A DNA stretch of 64,000 bases, from contig NC_133164.1 in assembly GCF_040802235.1 (NCBI RefSeq), forward strand, positions 113,354,302 to 113,418,301, in the 5' to 3' direction. This stretch comes from Manis javanica (lineage: Eukaryota; Chordata; Mammalia; Pholidota; Manidae). Every line of letters begins with the position of its first letter. The stretch's first letter is position 1. Shown one piece after another: positions 12,081 through 24,716 of this stretch. The notes under the pieces were generated by a model. It did not search any database. It saw nothing but the letters and a program-made list of their open reading frames with translations, and was not told the DNA's origin. A program made the position numbers and the translations under genes.

Positions 12081-13936
12081 GGGGTCTCTGTTTCTGCTTC
12101 TCACCATCTTGGCTGCTGGCCTGTGATTTACGCTAGCTTTAGTGCCAACCCCAGCAGCCAAGCTCAATGCATATCTACCTTCCGTATTTGCTTGTTCCCC
12201 AATGTTTTGTGGGCTTATACTTTTCTTTTCTTACTTGTGTCCAAGAATGCAAGAAAAAGTCTGTTTTATAGAGGAGTTAGTTGTGTGGCATATCTAGACT
12301 AAATCCAGTTTTTCCGCCTGCTCTTATGCATTTCCACTTTGTTGTGAGCCCCATTTGTGGGAGGTGATGTTGACATTGTCTCATGCCTCTGTTATCTCTC
12401 AAGCACAGTGCTTCATAAATAGGAAGGGTAACACGCTATTGGTTAATTTGTTTATTGGTTAATATTTAAACATCAACTCGGGCGAATTAGCATGCTTCAC
12501 TGCTGTGTCCCTGTAAGTCCGGGCTCCTGCTGCATGTGGTACGGCCTGTCCTCATTCCTCAAGCTTGCACTCTTCTAGAGCACCTCCCCGCTTTACTCAC
12601 AAAGATTAGTGCAATGTCGCCCACCACCGCCTCCAAGCCTGTTGCCAACAATGGTTCAGAGTGGCTGGGCTGGCATCCCGCATGCCTGTTTGTCCTAGTT
12701 TTTATTACTACTTGGCTCCCTTCTCATCTGCTGCCAGTGCCGAGTTATTTATATCAAATCAGAGAAGCCTCGGCAAGCTGCTCTGTGAGAACTCACATCC
12801 TCAGAATGCCTTGTATCCCCTGGGACTTTACACGTGGTATCCTCACAGGAAACCCTTCCCGCTGACCCAGGGATTCTCCTGGTTTCCCTGGGAAGTGGCA
12901 GCTGCTCCATCCATCTGCGTGGCTGATAAGGCCTTTGCATTTAGATTAAGAACCCTGGCCCACAAACCATGCAGTGGAATTTGCCCAAGGAACTCGGAGC
13001 AGCTGAGTCATGGAGAGCAGCATTTAAGCCACAGTCCTTGGGGCTGCAGAGTGGCTCTGAGTGGAGGAGCCAGTGTGCTGAGTCATCCCTCTCAGCCCAG
13101 CGTTTCTTTCTGTGTGTCAAAGCTTCCAGAAGGGGATACTGTTTAGAAGTCACCCGTCTCCCCACTCCCAGGCCTGCTGCATGAGTTCTGTGGTTCTGAG
13201 ACTGCTATGCATCCTCCTCAGTATGACTGACTGTCATCAATGTCACATGCTGGCTGAAATTCATTAGCTCTCATTTTTTCAACCAATATAACTTTATTAC
13301 ACCCTCACTTCACTGTTGGACACAGGATTGAGCCAAACCAAGGTCTGGTGTTCTGGCAGTGCTCTAACTCAATTCACAAATTAACACGAGTCCCCAGGCT
13401 CATATCTCTACAGAAACTAGATCAGCTCTGAAAGAAATCGGACTGAGGGTGGGGAGGGTGAATAATCATGTTAAATGAGATTGAACAAGTTATTGACAGT
13501 CAGATCCACACTCTTGGCATTCACCAGGAGCATCAGAGGTGTGGCCCCGGCCCCAGGGGAAGGGGCCAAAGAGAAAATGTATGGCCTGGGTAAATTTTGT
13601 GTGGAAAATAACTTCAAATCAAATGTATTTACAAGTCCACCACACACTATCAAGTCACCATGCAGCAAAGCTGCTCCGAGGAAGCCTGCCCCTCTGTCTG
13701 TAGCCTCTGGGAAGGAGTTTCTGCCACGGGAATATTAACATTGCACCATTAGACCAGTGTTGAAATTCAGTGGGTGCAGGGAGGTATAGCAAGTGTGGGC
13801 GATAAGTTTCAAAACATTGGTTTTGAAACACCCACAGCGCCTGGCGTCCAAGGTTCTGTGGCAGGCAGAGCTGTGGTGCTATTTACATGTCCATGGAAGG
13901 TTATTCTGATCCTCCTACTGAAAGGAGACCACTTCC
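12081..13936. other. Intergenic, nothing recognised
   Basis: Moderately GC-rich. A 161-codon open frame at 12,661-13,146 has no domain, no complexity bias and no splice context to suggest a gene. Confidence 0.45.
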
Positions 13937-14015
13937 AGTTCTATATCCAGTTCTAGAAGAGCAAAACTGGCTGCTTCTGACTTCCTTTCTTTTTCTCTTA
14001 AATGCAGCCCTTGCC
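13937..14015 (+). repeat. Direct repeat copy 1, splice-acceptor-like
   Basis: About 79 bases share roughly 90% identity with 14,519-14,599. The core 'GAGCAAAACTGGCTGCTTCT' is identical in both copies. Each copy contains a pyrimidine tract ending in TGCAG, the form of a 3' splice site (here about 13,979-14,007). Confidence 0.9.
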
Positions 14016-14518
14016 ACATTGTATTGTCATTGGTTAAAATTTTCCCTTTGCTCTAAAAGATTCCTTCCTCGTTTTCTAAAGGCTGATCAGGATAAATATT
14101 ACAACTTGGACTTTAAGCCCAGGGCAAGCAGGTGTAAACTGTTCCATCACTTTCGTTTCTGGAGAAAGATAAGTAGGTTATGGTTTGTAGAGATTCTCCA
14201 GAACTCTTGGTGTTCTTTAATAAACTGTTTTTGTGAACTAGCAGTTCTTGCCAAAGATAAAACAATGCACAAAGTTGACATTTCACTTTTGTTCATCAGT
14301 GAGCACTCTAAGAGATTTTTTTCATTTGATTTTCATCACAGGCTGAGAAATAAATCAGGGAAAAACCCCAGAAGCCCTTGAAATTTGATTAATTTCTACC
14401 TCTCCTGTTCTCAAGCCTTCAACATCCTGAATTCCCTCTTACTTGTTGGCAATTGATCTTATTTCACGCAGAAAATAGAAGGAATCAGGAAAGAACTTGC
14501 TATCCACCCCACCCCCCC
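14016..14518. other. Spacer between the two direct repeats
   Basis: About 500 bases of AT-rich sequence with no gene or repeat I recognise. It ends in a C-rich run at 14,506-14,518. Confidence 0.45.
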
Positions 14519-14599
14519 AGTTCTACATTCAGTTCTGGAAGAGCAAAACTGGCTGCTTCTGACTTCCTTTCTTTTTCTCTTAATTGCAGCACCCTGCCA
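14519..14599 (+). repeat. Direct repeat copy 2, splice-acceptor-like
   Basis: Second copy of the segment at 13,937-14,015, about 580 bases downstream in the same orientation. The pyrimidine tract and the TGCAG end (about 14,585-14,589) are kept. Confidence 0.9.
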
Positions 14600-14639
14600 A
14601 TCTACCAGGCGCCCTGCGTCCGTTACTCTAGTGGAATGT

Positions 14640-14965
14640 CCTTCCTCCCCACACAAAGTGTCCCACCTCCTCCTACTTACTCAAAAACTTCACTCCTATG
14701 GTGCTCTGCCCTCTTTTCCACACTGGATCCTTCCCATGAGCACACACAGACATGCTCCTATTTCCCATCTTAAAAAACCCTCTTGACCTCACATCCTCCT
14801 CTAGCCATAGTCTCATTTCTCTGCTTCCCTTAACAGGAACTTTTCTGCATGGGGCTGTTCCAACAGCTTTCCTCTCATTTTCTCCGGAACCCGCTCAAAG
14901 CAGCCTCTTATTCTCACAACAGAGAATCCTCTCTTGTCAAAGTCACTAATACGGCCCCAAAGCCA
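14640..14965 (+). mobile_element. L2 LINE fragment (start of reverse transcriptase region)
   Basis: 'TCTTGACCTCACATCCTCCT' and the following text correspond to the L2 ORF2 segment. The frame 14,752-14,949 reads SLISLLPLTGTFLH and later SPEPAQSS, degraded forms of the L2 RT N-terminal block. No activity possible. Confidence 0.7.
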
Positions 14966-16059
14966 AAGTCAATGGCGCTGTCTGTATCTAGGTTGAGAGT
15001 AGTGTCTCTATGAGGTGGGTCCTGTGAAATGCTTTTGAAATGCATTTTGCTGTTTCAGAAGGCTTTGCCCAAACCTGGTTCTCCATCATGTGGAACAAAA
15101 AATCAAGTTGCAGAAAGGAGGATTCAGTTATCCTTATAAAAGTTTTAAAAACATGGGAAGCAATGCTGTATTTTGCTTAGGGGTATATATATATATATAT
15201 ATATATGTAGCAAAGTATAAAGAACTACATGGGGATGATAGTGATAACCACTAAGTTATGAATAATTGTTATTTCTGGGTACAGCCTTGTGAAGGTGAAA
15301 AGCGAAGGTAATAATGAATGAGCAGAAAGCCCACTCTATTATGTTTCATTTAATAAGCTGCGCTGTGGGTATTCCGTATCAGGTATCTGAAATATTTTAT
15401 TGTAGAAACTTAATGAAACAAAGGGATTAATACAGAGAGGTCAGCCAGAGAGCTTTCCCCAGGTCACTCAGGGGGCATCTGTGGGTCCTGTAAACACTGA
15501 TTTCTCTAGAAGTGGCCTCAGCATCAATCTGGGCATGGATTTAGCCAACATTTCTACCAACATTGCCTAGTTTCCTGGTTGTTGAAATAATGACTCTGTT
15601 GATACTCAATATCTGCCTCCTGCAGCTTATATTACAAGATTTGTTGAGAGGAAATATGAGCGGTTAACAATCACTTGGGTTCGTTTCATCTCCTTTCCCA
15701 TCTCCTTCCTGTTATGAATTGAGTTTATTTAGGAGAAAAAAAATAGGTAACTGATTTCTGGCAAAGCTTCCTTTCCTCTGCGCTCTCAGCCGTGTTTGTG
15801 CTCACTAGCTTTCTCCAGCAGCGGCGGGGGAAAAAAAATAGTGAAAACATCTGAACAAAAAAGGAGGGGCCCTGCTCTTGTGACCTCATCAGCATCATTG
15901 TATAGTAACAGAAGTGATGGGAAGGTTAATTTCATATCCCCTCCATGCCAGGACAAGGGCTTCTTACTCCCTGAAGAGTCATCTACCCATCTGCTGGGTG
16001 GTTATAAGACAAGTGTAAAGCAACATGAGGATGTGGGAAGGACACAGGTACAAACTCTC
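14966..16059. other. Intergenic with a short (TA)n
   Basis: A (TA)n run at 15,184-15,207 is the only structure I see. No gene. Confidence 0.5.
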
Positions 16060-16560
16060 TGGAAATAAATCAGTAGAATTTATCAAGACCCTTTCAAATG
16101 CCCATGCCCTTTAGCCCAGTAATTCCACATTTAAAACACTAACCAAAGGAAATAATCAAATATGGTCAAATATTTATGCTCCCAAATAACAAAACAAACC
16201 TAAAGCTTCCAAACAAGAGACAGTTAACAAAACTATAGGAAATTCAAATATTATACAACTAAGGAGCCTTTGAAAGTGATATGCTAAGAGTTTTAAGGGA
16301 CATAATAGCACTTCATTTGGAAGAAGCAGGATATGAAACTGTAATCTACATTATCAACTCTCTTCTATAAATTTATCTACTATTTATCTACATAGATACA
16401 TAGGATAAAAATCAGAAATAAAATATTCAGTAATATTAGCAGTACTGAACTCTGGTTAAAGAAAGGGACCATATCAATTAAAAATATACTTTTCTGATTT
16501 TTCCAATGTTTTCTACAATGACTAGGTATTACTTTGAAAATGAGGGAGTGATTAAAAGAA
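16060..16560 (+). mobile_element. Ancient L1 3' region (L1M type)
   Basis: The layout follows old L1 3' ends in plus orientation: 'TTTAGCCCAGTAATTCCACA', later 'GTACTGAACTCTGGTTAAAG', then 'TTTTCTACAATGACTAGGTA'. Heavily diverged. Confidence 0.6.
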
Positions 16561-16899
16561 AAGCATATTGGATGGAGAATCAGGTACACCTTCTCCACTG
16601 GATGGAGAATTAGAGGATGTTCTTCCACAATCCTCCTCTGGGCTTTCTTGTCCCTGGCTGTAAGCAGAGACATCAGTACCCTTCCTTGAGAGGGTAGGAA
16701 GAACCTAAACTGACATCGATGAATTGCTGGAGGCTCGGTGTGGACAACTCTGAGAGTAAAGCACTCCAGGGGGACCCAGTCATAGGGGGACTCCACAGTA
16801 TTGTGAGATTTACCTCCAGGAGCTTGACCAGGTGTCCACAGTAAATAGGGGGAAAACCCCCTCCTGCTTCCTGCAGAGGGAGAGGAAAAGGAACCATTT
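16561..16899. other. Unrecognised stretch before an L1
   Basis: It contains a short local duplication, 'CTGGATGGAGAAT' near 16,571 and 16,599. It may be part of the 5' UTR of the following L1, but I cannot confirm this. Confidence 0.35.
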
Positions 16900-18718
16900 T
16901 CAAATATGCTGGAGTGCTCTGTTCTTCTGCACCTGACCTGCCCTCAGGGGAGACTAGCTACCCAGAGCCTAGCCTGCTGGGGAGTTATCAGAATCTACCT
17001 GACCTGCGGAAGGCAAGTACCCAACTCCAGCCATCTTGACCCACCTAAGCGGGGAGAAGAAGATTGAGAAAGACTTGTGAACTTCACAGTGCAGAGCACA
17101 GGCTCCCTAAAAGTCTGAAACCTAATCATAGGATCAGGGAAGGCTTTTCCTCCCTGACACCTTAGCACCACATCATGAAAGACCTGTTTACATCAGTTCC
17201 TTTGACCCAGTACATCATATCTGGCTATCAAGAAAAATTACAAGGCATGCCAAAAGGCGAGAAACAATTTGAAGAGACAGACCAAGCATCAGAACCAGAC
17301 CTGGCAGGGATGCTGGAATTACCAGACTGGGAATTTTAAACAGCTATGATGAATATGCTAAGAGCTCTAATGGATAAAGTGGGCAGCAGGCAAGAGCAGA
17401 TGGGCAATGTGTGCAGAGAGACGGAAATCCCAGGAAAGAACCAAACAGAAATACTAGAGATAAAAGGCACTGTAAAAGAAATGAAGGCTGCCTTTGGTGG
17501 GCTTGTTAGTAGACTGGACATGGATGGGGAAAGACCCTCTGAGCTTAAGGATGTAGCAATAGAATCCTCTAAAACTGGAAAATACAGAGAACAAATACTG
17601 AAAAAAAAAGAACAAAACATTTAAGGTTTGTGGGACAACTACAAAAGATAAAACACCTGCATAATGGGGATAACAGAAGGAGAAGAAACACAGAAAGAAA
17701 CAGAGGAAGTATTTGAAGCAATAGTGACTGAGAATATCCCCAAATTAATGTCAGACACCAAACCATGGTTTTGGGGAGCTCAAAGAATAACATCAAGCAG
17801 GGTAAATGCCAAAACAAAAACAAACACAAAACAAAACCTACACTAGGCATATGATTTCCAAATTACAGAAAGTCAAAAATCAAGAAAAAATCCTGAGAAG
17901 GCAGAGGAAAAAAATACCTTACACAAGGTACAAAAATAAGAATTGCATCCAACTCCTCTTCCAAAACCATGCAACCCAGAAGAAAATGAAGTGAAATATT
18001 TGAAGGACTGAGAGAAAAAAACCCAACAACCTAGAATTCTGTGATGTGTAAAATGATCCTTCAATGTGTAATGTGAGGGAGAGACAAAAACTTTTCAGAC
18101 AAACAAAAAGTTGAGGACATATGTTGCCAGTAGACTTGCCGTTTAAGAAATATTAAAAGATATTCTTTAGAGATCAGGAAATTAATGTAGATTAGAAACT
18201 TGGATTCTACATAAAGACAGTGAGAACATCAGTGAAGGAATACGTGGAGATAACAAACTTATTTTTCCTTTAATCTAAGATAAAAAATTTGTTCAAAATA
18301 ATAGCAATGTATTCAGTTATACAGCTTATGTATATATTTACATATATACATAGACATAGGTGCTTAATCAAGAGTGAAATGAGTGACAGCAATGATACAT
18401 GAGACAGGAGGACTGTTTTGTTATTAAAAATAACTACCTGTAAAGTGGTAGTGTGTCAGTTGGAAAGTGAACTTGGATTAGTTGTAAAAGTATATTGCAA
18501 ATGCTGGGGCAGCCACTAAACAAATAAAAGTAAAATAAAATCAAAGTATAACTGATATGCTAAGAAAGGAGAGAAAATGGGATCATATAAAATGCTCCAT
18601 TAAAACCACAAAAGGAAAAAAAAAAGAGTGGCAGACAAAGAACAAGGACAACAAATAAAACAGAAAACAAACACGGTGGATATTAATCCAACCTGTCAGT
18701 AATCACTTTGAATATCCC
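16900..18718 (+). mobile_element. L1 5' UTR and ORF1, ending at the ORF2 start
   Basis: This is old L1 sequence in plus orientation. The 5' UTR end includes 'TTACAAGGCATGCCAAAAGG'. ORF1 pieces follow: coiled coil at about 17,346-17,624, an RRM part ('GGGATAACAGAAGGAGAAGA') at about 17,664-17,846, and a C-terminal part to about 18,150. The inter-ORF region runs to 'AATCACTTTGAATATCCC' at about 18,700, where ORF2 would begin, and there L1 identity stops. L1 copies usually lose the 5' end, so a copy with 5' UTR and ORF1 but no ORF2 is unusual. A HAL1-like element is an alternative. Confidence 0.82.
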
Positions 18719-19544
18719 TTCCTGACGGAAGTGGAAGAGAGGCTAAATGTCCCAGCATTCTGAGCTCCGCAAGCACGATTTCAGTGTATGTCCCCCTCCG
18801 ATGCCACCTGAGAACCCGAACATGCTCAGTGCCCTCAAGGGCAGAGTGTATCAGAATTAGTGTGTGTGTGGTGGTGGGGGGGGTGCGTCCAGGTGACGCT
18901 GGGATTCTCATCCACTCAGGGAGGGGTGGCCCCACCTACCCACCCTCCTGGTTCAGAATCTCAGCCACCAAGGAAGATGCTGTTAGAACCGAAGGCATGA
19001 AAACCCACATGCACCAACCTGGGCAGGATGAGCTGGCCTCGCAGGTGTGGCTCCAGAACTCTCATACGCAGCCCTTCTCTGAAAAAAAAAATCCTGTCCC
19101 TCTTGAGCACCAGGGCCCAGAATCCCACAATGGACATTCATTCACTAGGCCTAAGGCTTTAGTATCTGAAATCTCAAGTTCATTTGTGGAAGAAAGTTAG
19201 ATGAGGTGAACCGTGAAATCCAACAAAGATTCCGTGGTCCTGTGCTTCATTCCCTTAGTGTGGATATATTTTCCTGATCATTTTTTGATAGGAGATTTGG
19301 ATGGAGGGTGGAAGAAGGCATGGGTAATGTGGGAAATGAAAACATGGAGGACACAGAGCAAGTGTGGGGCTCCTTGCCTGGGCCTGGGCCTCCCTCCCGC
19401 TGGCCTTTCTCCTCTTCCGGTGGTGTGGGGGCAGGAGGGGTGACCAGTCTCATGATTTGAACTGAAAAGCCTGACAGACACGGCCACTTAGCTGCAGCTT
19501 TGGGATGGGGAACCATGGTATTGGGGGAAGGCCCACTTGGATGA
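18719..19544. other. Intergenic, G-rich patch, nothing else recognised
   Basis: A (GT)n-plus-G8 tract lies at about 18,860-18,887. The surrounding text hints at an old DNA-transposon fragment but not clearly enough to name. Confidence 0.4.
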
Positions 19545-19985
19545 GTGTTAGAGGTAGAATTTTGTCTCCCAAATTCTTATGTTGAAGTCCTAACCCCTAG
19601 AACCTCAGAATAATGTGACCTTATTTGGAAATAGGGTCATTGAGGATGTCATTAAAGTGAGGTCCTACATTTGGGGGGGGGTGGCCCTAATCTCTATGAT
19701 TAGTGTCCCTACAAAAGGGGACATTTGGACACAGACAGTCATAGATGGAGAACACCACGTGAGGACTGCAGATAGGCCGCTGCAAGCCGAGGAACCCCCA
19801 GCAGCTTGAAGACTTGGCCGGAGCAGAGCCTTCCCTGACGCCTTCAGGGACAGCAGAGCCTGGCCCTGCCGACTTCTTGGTTCCAGACTTCTGGCCTCCA
19901 GAGCTGTGAGAGAATACATTTCTCTTGTTCTAAATCATGTCCTTTGTGGTGATTTGCTGCAGCAGCTCAAGGGAACCCATACAGT
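19545..19985 (+). mobile_element. Near-complete LTR (MaLR-like)
   Basis: It carries the whole series of blocks of this family: 'TATGTTGAAGTCCTAACCCC', 'TGTGACCTTATTTGGAAATA', 'GGGACATTTGGACACAGACA', 'GGCCTCCAGAGCTGTGAGAG', and the 3' end 'GGGAACCCATACA'. No internal retroviral sequence is attached, so this is a solo LTR. Related fragments lie at 1-94/6,398-6,683, 25,295-25,562 and 33,925-34,262. Confidence 0.78.
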
Positions 19986-22150
19986 GAGCACGAAGGAGAA
20001 CTGGCCTGCTCCGAGGAAGCCTCATCAAGCCCCCCATCCAAGGAGGAGAGCAGAACTGGCTCCCCAGATGCCTGAAGCCCCACAGCCCTGGCCTCTGATT
20101 CCATCCCAGCTCTGGGGGACCCCACTGCTGAAGAGAACGCATGCCCCAGTAGACACGAATTGTTAATAGAAACTCACGCAGCCTAGGAGACTTTTCCTGG
20201 GGCACAGTTTACTTATTAACTGTCTGGTCCATTTTCATTACTCATGACACACCATCATATAAGTGCCTCATAAAATTGGATATAAAAAGAGAGTAGTATC
20301 ATTTTTAATTCCCTTTAATGTAATATAATGGGAAAATTAATCATTTATTGCACTGGATAATTGAAAACCACTCAGAAAAAGTGTTCTCTCCTTCCTGAAA
20401 CTTGGCAGCAGAAGGTTTATTTCCCAGTTATCTGAAATCTTTGCATCTTTTAAATCTTTGGCAAAGGAAACATAAGATAATTTAAATAGCAAAGTTGGTT
20501 TTTTGTTTTTTGTTTTTTTTTTAATCTTCTTCATTAGAGAAAATACTAAGAAGCAAAGTAAAGCCCTGGAATGCAGGTGAGGCTGCCATTCTCCTATGTC
20601 AGCATTCCGGGATTTCACTGCAGTGTGAAAAGAGAGTAAATTACCTGCTAGCTACCCAGAAGAAAAAGCCCAAGTCTCACGCATTACTCATGGTTAACAA
20701 TGACTCTTTTATCTCTACTGAGGACCTCAAAATATGTCGCAAAGGGAGTTGAAACTTGCCAATGACCCAAGGGAGAGACATATTTCAGCTACGTTTGCAA
20801 GTAGGGTAAAGAACATACAGGGCTGTGGACGGAGCCAGCAGAGCCAGGTGGACCACCCACGTCGGCCAGACTCTTCGTCCAGGGTCTTGCCACACCAGCT
20901 CAGCCTGAGCAGTCATACAGCAGCCGCTCAATTCAAGTACAGCAAGTATTACCACACTGAGAACATGCTGATCGTCTCCTGAAGGCTTGTCCAGATCGCT
21001 GACGAACTAATGCGGACCTTCACTGCTCCAGGTCAGCCCAGAGAAGCAGCTGAACAGACGTCGCTGTCAACCGCCACCACACTGCAGGAGTGTGGCCAAG
21101 GTGACATTGTGGCATACAGCCCCTGGCTGCCGAGATTGATGCCATCAGTACTATTTAGAAGGCTCCCGCTGCTGTGGGGTGCGATCTGCCGAGCTCACCA
21201 AGGGAGGAAATTCGATCTGCTCCAGGCAGACCTAAAATGACAGAAAGGAACAAACCAACAACAGCAAGGGGAGCTTTTAAAGCTGCTAAAAATCATTTCA
21301 GACCCTGTTGGTGTTTCATGGATTCAAATGGCAAAGCTCAGGAATGTTCCCAAGGAGTGTTTGATTCAAGGATAAGTAGTGATTCTGGGTCTGTCCCTTC
21401 CGTGTTGGGGCCCTAGAGAGCTTCCAGTGAAGAATGTAATTTACGGACATGAATTACACGAATCCAGCAGCTCTTTGGTGGTTCTCATTAGCCATCTTCT
21501 GCTACCTTCTGTCAACAAGGGTGTGAAAATTGGCAGGAAGGCCACAGAACCGTGCACTTGCCCTCCATCAGCTGGGGCCGCTCTGGGTCATGTCCCTTGA
21601 AGAGCTCTGCGGAGATGGTGTGGGCCGCACGTGCTCTCCACAAGGGCTCCTGTGCCACCTCCCACTGTCCTTCCTGCCTCCCACTTGGGCACGTGGCTCC
21701 TCTGGAGGACACAGCCCCTCCCCCCGATTTCCAGGGTGCAGTATAATTTCTTTGCATTCGTCAGCAATTGGTTGGGTGTCCGCTGTGTGCCCAGGCCAAA
21801 GCAAAATGAAAGACTTGTATACAATCAGTTCTGAAAAATGTCTTATGTTACCTAGACCTACATATTTCATATAGAAGCATGCCTCAGTACCCAAATCTAC
21901 TTACCTCCTGAGTTCTGAAAAGTGATAGCAAGAGATCAGGTAGCAAAGGGTACTCTTTCTCCAAACAGCTCTATTTCAAAAAATTTTATCTAAATGATTC
22001 AGTTTCTGAGTAGTGAAGAATCAGGCCATATCAGACAAAGGAAGAATTGATAAAATACTTCCAGAAGAGCTAATAAACTAAATCCTAGGGCAATATTAGT
22101 TTTCTGCCTAAGGCTTCGCTTCCAACTTTTAAAAACATTAATTTGACAGA
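19986..22150. other. Intergenic, nothing recognised
   Basis: About 2.2 kb without a recognisable gene or repeat. A T-rich run lies near 20,498-20,523. The frames at 21,500-21,900 overlap on both strands and look like chance openings in GC-richer DNA. Confidence 0.45.
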
Positions 22151-22154
22151 GTCC

Positions 22155-22720
22155 TTCCCAGAATGGATTTTATTGCATTTTTTAAAAACAGTTTTATTGT
22201 TTCAAATATTAAAACAAAAATAACAGGAATATTTCATCTTTAAAAATAATGCAAAGTTCCCATGCTCTAACAAACCAACACTTTCATTTGTCATATTTCC
22301 TACTCATCTTTTTAAAAGATATATTCATACTTCATATGTAATTATACAACACAGATGGAATTTTGTTGTCCTTTCCCCCCATTTTTATCAAGAATCACAA
22401 ACAATTCCCTGTTTTGGCCTTAGATCATAAGCATCTATAAAAATTCCATCCTTATTAATGTTCACTGATTCATGATACACAGTCTAATAAATATGCCACA
22501 ATTTATCTGTCATTATTTATTGTTACAAATATCTATAATAAAGATCTTCGTGTGTCTTTCTTTTTTTTTGTTTCCTTTGGTGGACTATTTATTTAGGAAA
22601 ATTCCTAGGATTAGGATTATTTGTCTACAGGACATGTTAATATTTTTTATTGTTTTTGATAAATTGGAACGCGTTTTGTTTGGAAAATTTCACAACAGTT
22701 TTTGAGGTCATGGGAGCATG
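22155..22720 (-). mobile_element. Ancient L1 3' region (L1M type)
   Basis: Reverse orientation of the old L1 3' sequence, seen as 'AACAGTTTTATTGTTTC' and later 'AGGAAAATTCCTAGGATTAG'. The same kind of sequence recurs at 24.3, 39.1 and 46.3 kb. Confidence 0.5.
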
Positions 22721-23180
22721 ATGGTGTTGCAAAACCAGGGCTGGTGATCCTGATGCCTGGCATTGAGTCTCTCAAGCTATATCATTGACACAGACATGCC
22801 AGGCTGCCCTTTACGCACAAAGGAGGATTTTTAAAGAGGCAGGCAGGTAAGAAGACTTACACTGAAAACAATACAGATTTGGCATACAAAGGAGTGGACT
22901 AGAAAAATGATCTTTTTCCTTCATTGATTTTTTTTTTCCTACTGTTGTACAGCATGTTATAAAAATGGGGCTCCCAGTTTTCATTTATCTGTGACTTATC
23001 AAAGTATCTTTTCAACTACATTTAGGGCTACCAATGGGCCTTCTAACATAACAGGTACCTAACAACTATTTGCAGCTATTGTAGGCACAGAAATTTGGGG
23101 GTTGTTTGTTAATGCGGCATAACCTAGACTCTCTGGCCTGATATACCACCTATCAAGAGCTTTATTTGAAAAATGGCTAC
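22721..23180. other. Intergenic, nothing recognised
   Basis: No gene or clear repeat. Confidence 0.45.
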
Positions 23181-23184
23181 ATGC

Positions 23185-23490
23185 ACAAAGGTATTTATTG
23201 CAGCATTAGTTATAATTGCAAAAGTAAAGAACCTAGGAGTGATTAAGTAAACAATGCAATTCTACTCAATTTATTTATAGGTATTAAAATTAACATTTAC
23301 AAAGACCTTAAAATTACATGGAAGATTCCTATACTGTAACACTGATTTTAAAAGGAAGATAATTGTATATATAAATGGTTAACATGACATTAAAAAACTG
23401 CATATGGGAAAAAAACACAATACAACCAAATAACAATGATAGCTTTAAATATGAGAGAACAGAGTTGGCTTTTCTCCTTTCTACTTTTCT
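23185..23490 (+). mobile_element. Ancient L1 3' region (L1M type)
   Basis: 'GGTATTTATTGCAGCATTAG' followed by 'TTATAATTGCAAAAGTAAAG' is the plus-strand signature of the C-terminal ORF2/3' UTR region of old L1s. Confidence 0.65.
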
Positions 23491-23589
23491 TAATTTCCTA
23501 AGTGTTTTTAAGAGCGTGCACCGTTCTTGTAGTTAACAAAAATGTTTTGCAAAAGACCACTTTCCCTGGGGACCAATTTTTCCTTATTT

Positions 23590-23760
23590 ATTTATTTTAT
23601 AGTCATTCATTCAACAAATACTTATTATTGAGCACCTACTATGTGCTTCTGTTGGTTCTGCATACCAGACACAGTCATAAACAGTATAGACAATAATATC
23701 CCTCTTCTCACAGAGCTTACATTTTAGTGGAAAATCATGTGCAGAAAATTTTCATAATAA
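23590..23760 (-). mobile_element. L2 LINE 3' end
   Basis: The reverse-oriented L2 3' end is clear: 'TCATTCATTCAACAAATACT', then 'TGAGCACCTACTATGTGC', then 'ACAGAGCTTACATTTTAGTG'. Confidence 0.8.
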
Positions 23761-24339
23761 CCATTTACCTAAACATTTTGAGACTTTTTGGAAGGAAATA
23801 TAGGAGAGATGTATCTAAATGGGAAATTTGACCTTTTTTTAAATCAAATGTTTAATAATCTAGATTATTCATTATCTCTTTTAATTAAAGTCATTTGCTA
23901 ACACTTTTTAAAAAATCTGCAACCGCTGTTAGAGTTGTATTGGTGTAGCAGTTTTAGTTAATAGTTTTGTATTAATATATAGAAAATAAGTCCAAATCAG
24001 AATACTGCTAGATATTAATCAGTCTTTATAAAGTTGCTGATCATGGATATGTAGAATATATGACAGGTACACATATACCAGAATCCAAGTTTCACAGAAA
24101 CATTCAACTTGATTCTCTGAACTCAGAATCAAAAGTCAGACTCATAAGAGTGCAGGAAGGCACAGTCTCACCGGTGTAGGAAGTGCCGGGGGGAGCAGGG
24201 ATTTCCTCTGTGGCTCTCAAGGCTATCTTACTATGTTCTCCAAAGCCAGCAAAGAAAATTGCTCTGATTAACAAGCTTTTCCTGAAAAAGTATAAAACAC
24301 TTAGAAATTAAAAACTAAGAATTAGTGGAGCACTCAATC
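23761..24339. other. Intergenic, nothing recognised
   Basis: AT-rich, no gene or clear repeat. Confidence 0.45.
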
Positions 24340-24500
24340 TGGTTCTTAATAACCTTTATTGTTTTACTTATAAAAATAATATAAGTACTTTGTAGAAAAC
24401 ATGAATAATGCAGAAAATTAAGAAGAATATAAAACTCATCTGTAATCCTGCCATATAAACATAATCACTGTTATTATTACGGTGAGCCTCAATATAGTCT
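24340..24500 (-). mobile_element. Ancient L1 3' region (L1M type), short
   Basis: 'AATAATATAAGTACTTTGTA' and 'CTGTAATCCTGCCATATAAA' match the reverse of the old L1 3' end. A hAT element follows directly. Confidence 0.55.
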
Positions 24501-24511
24501 TTCTTCTAGAG

Positions 24512-24716
24512 CAGGGGTTGGCCTTTGCTGGTGTAGGGCCAGGTAGTAAATATTTTAGACTTTGCAAGCTTTTTCTGTTGCAACTGCTCACCTCTGGTGT
24601 AGTGAGAGAGCAGTCATACACAACACTGAAGTGATTGAGAATGGCTCTCTTCCAGCAAAACGGCATTTACCCAATCAGGCACTAGGCCTGATTTGGTCCC
24701 ATCCATAGATTGCTGA
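24512..24716. mobile_element. Non-autonomous hAT DNA transposon relic
   Basis: It begins with CAGGGGTTGGC, the terminal repeat of a common mammalian hAT family, and continues with 'GGGCCAGGTAGTAAATATTT' and 'TAGACTTTGCAAGC'. About 200 bases, no coding capacity. Confidence 0.7.

Noticed and set aside
12661-13146. 161-codon plus-strand frame
   Set aside because: Starts without ATG context or a domain, and reads across ordinary intergenic sequence.
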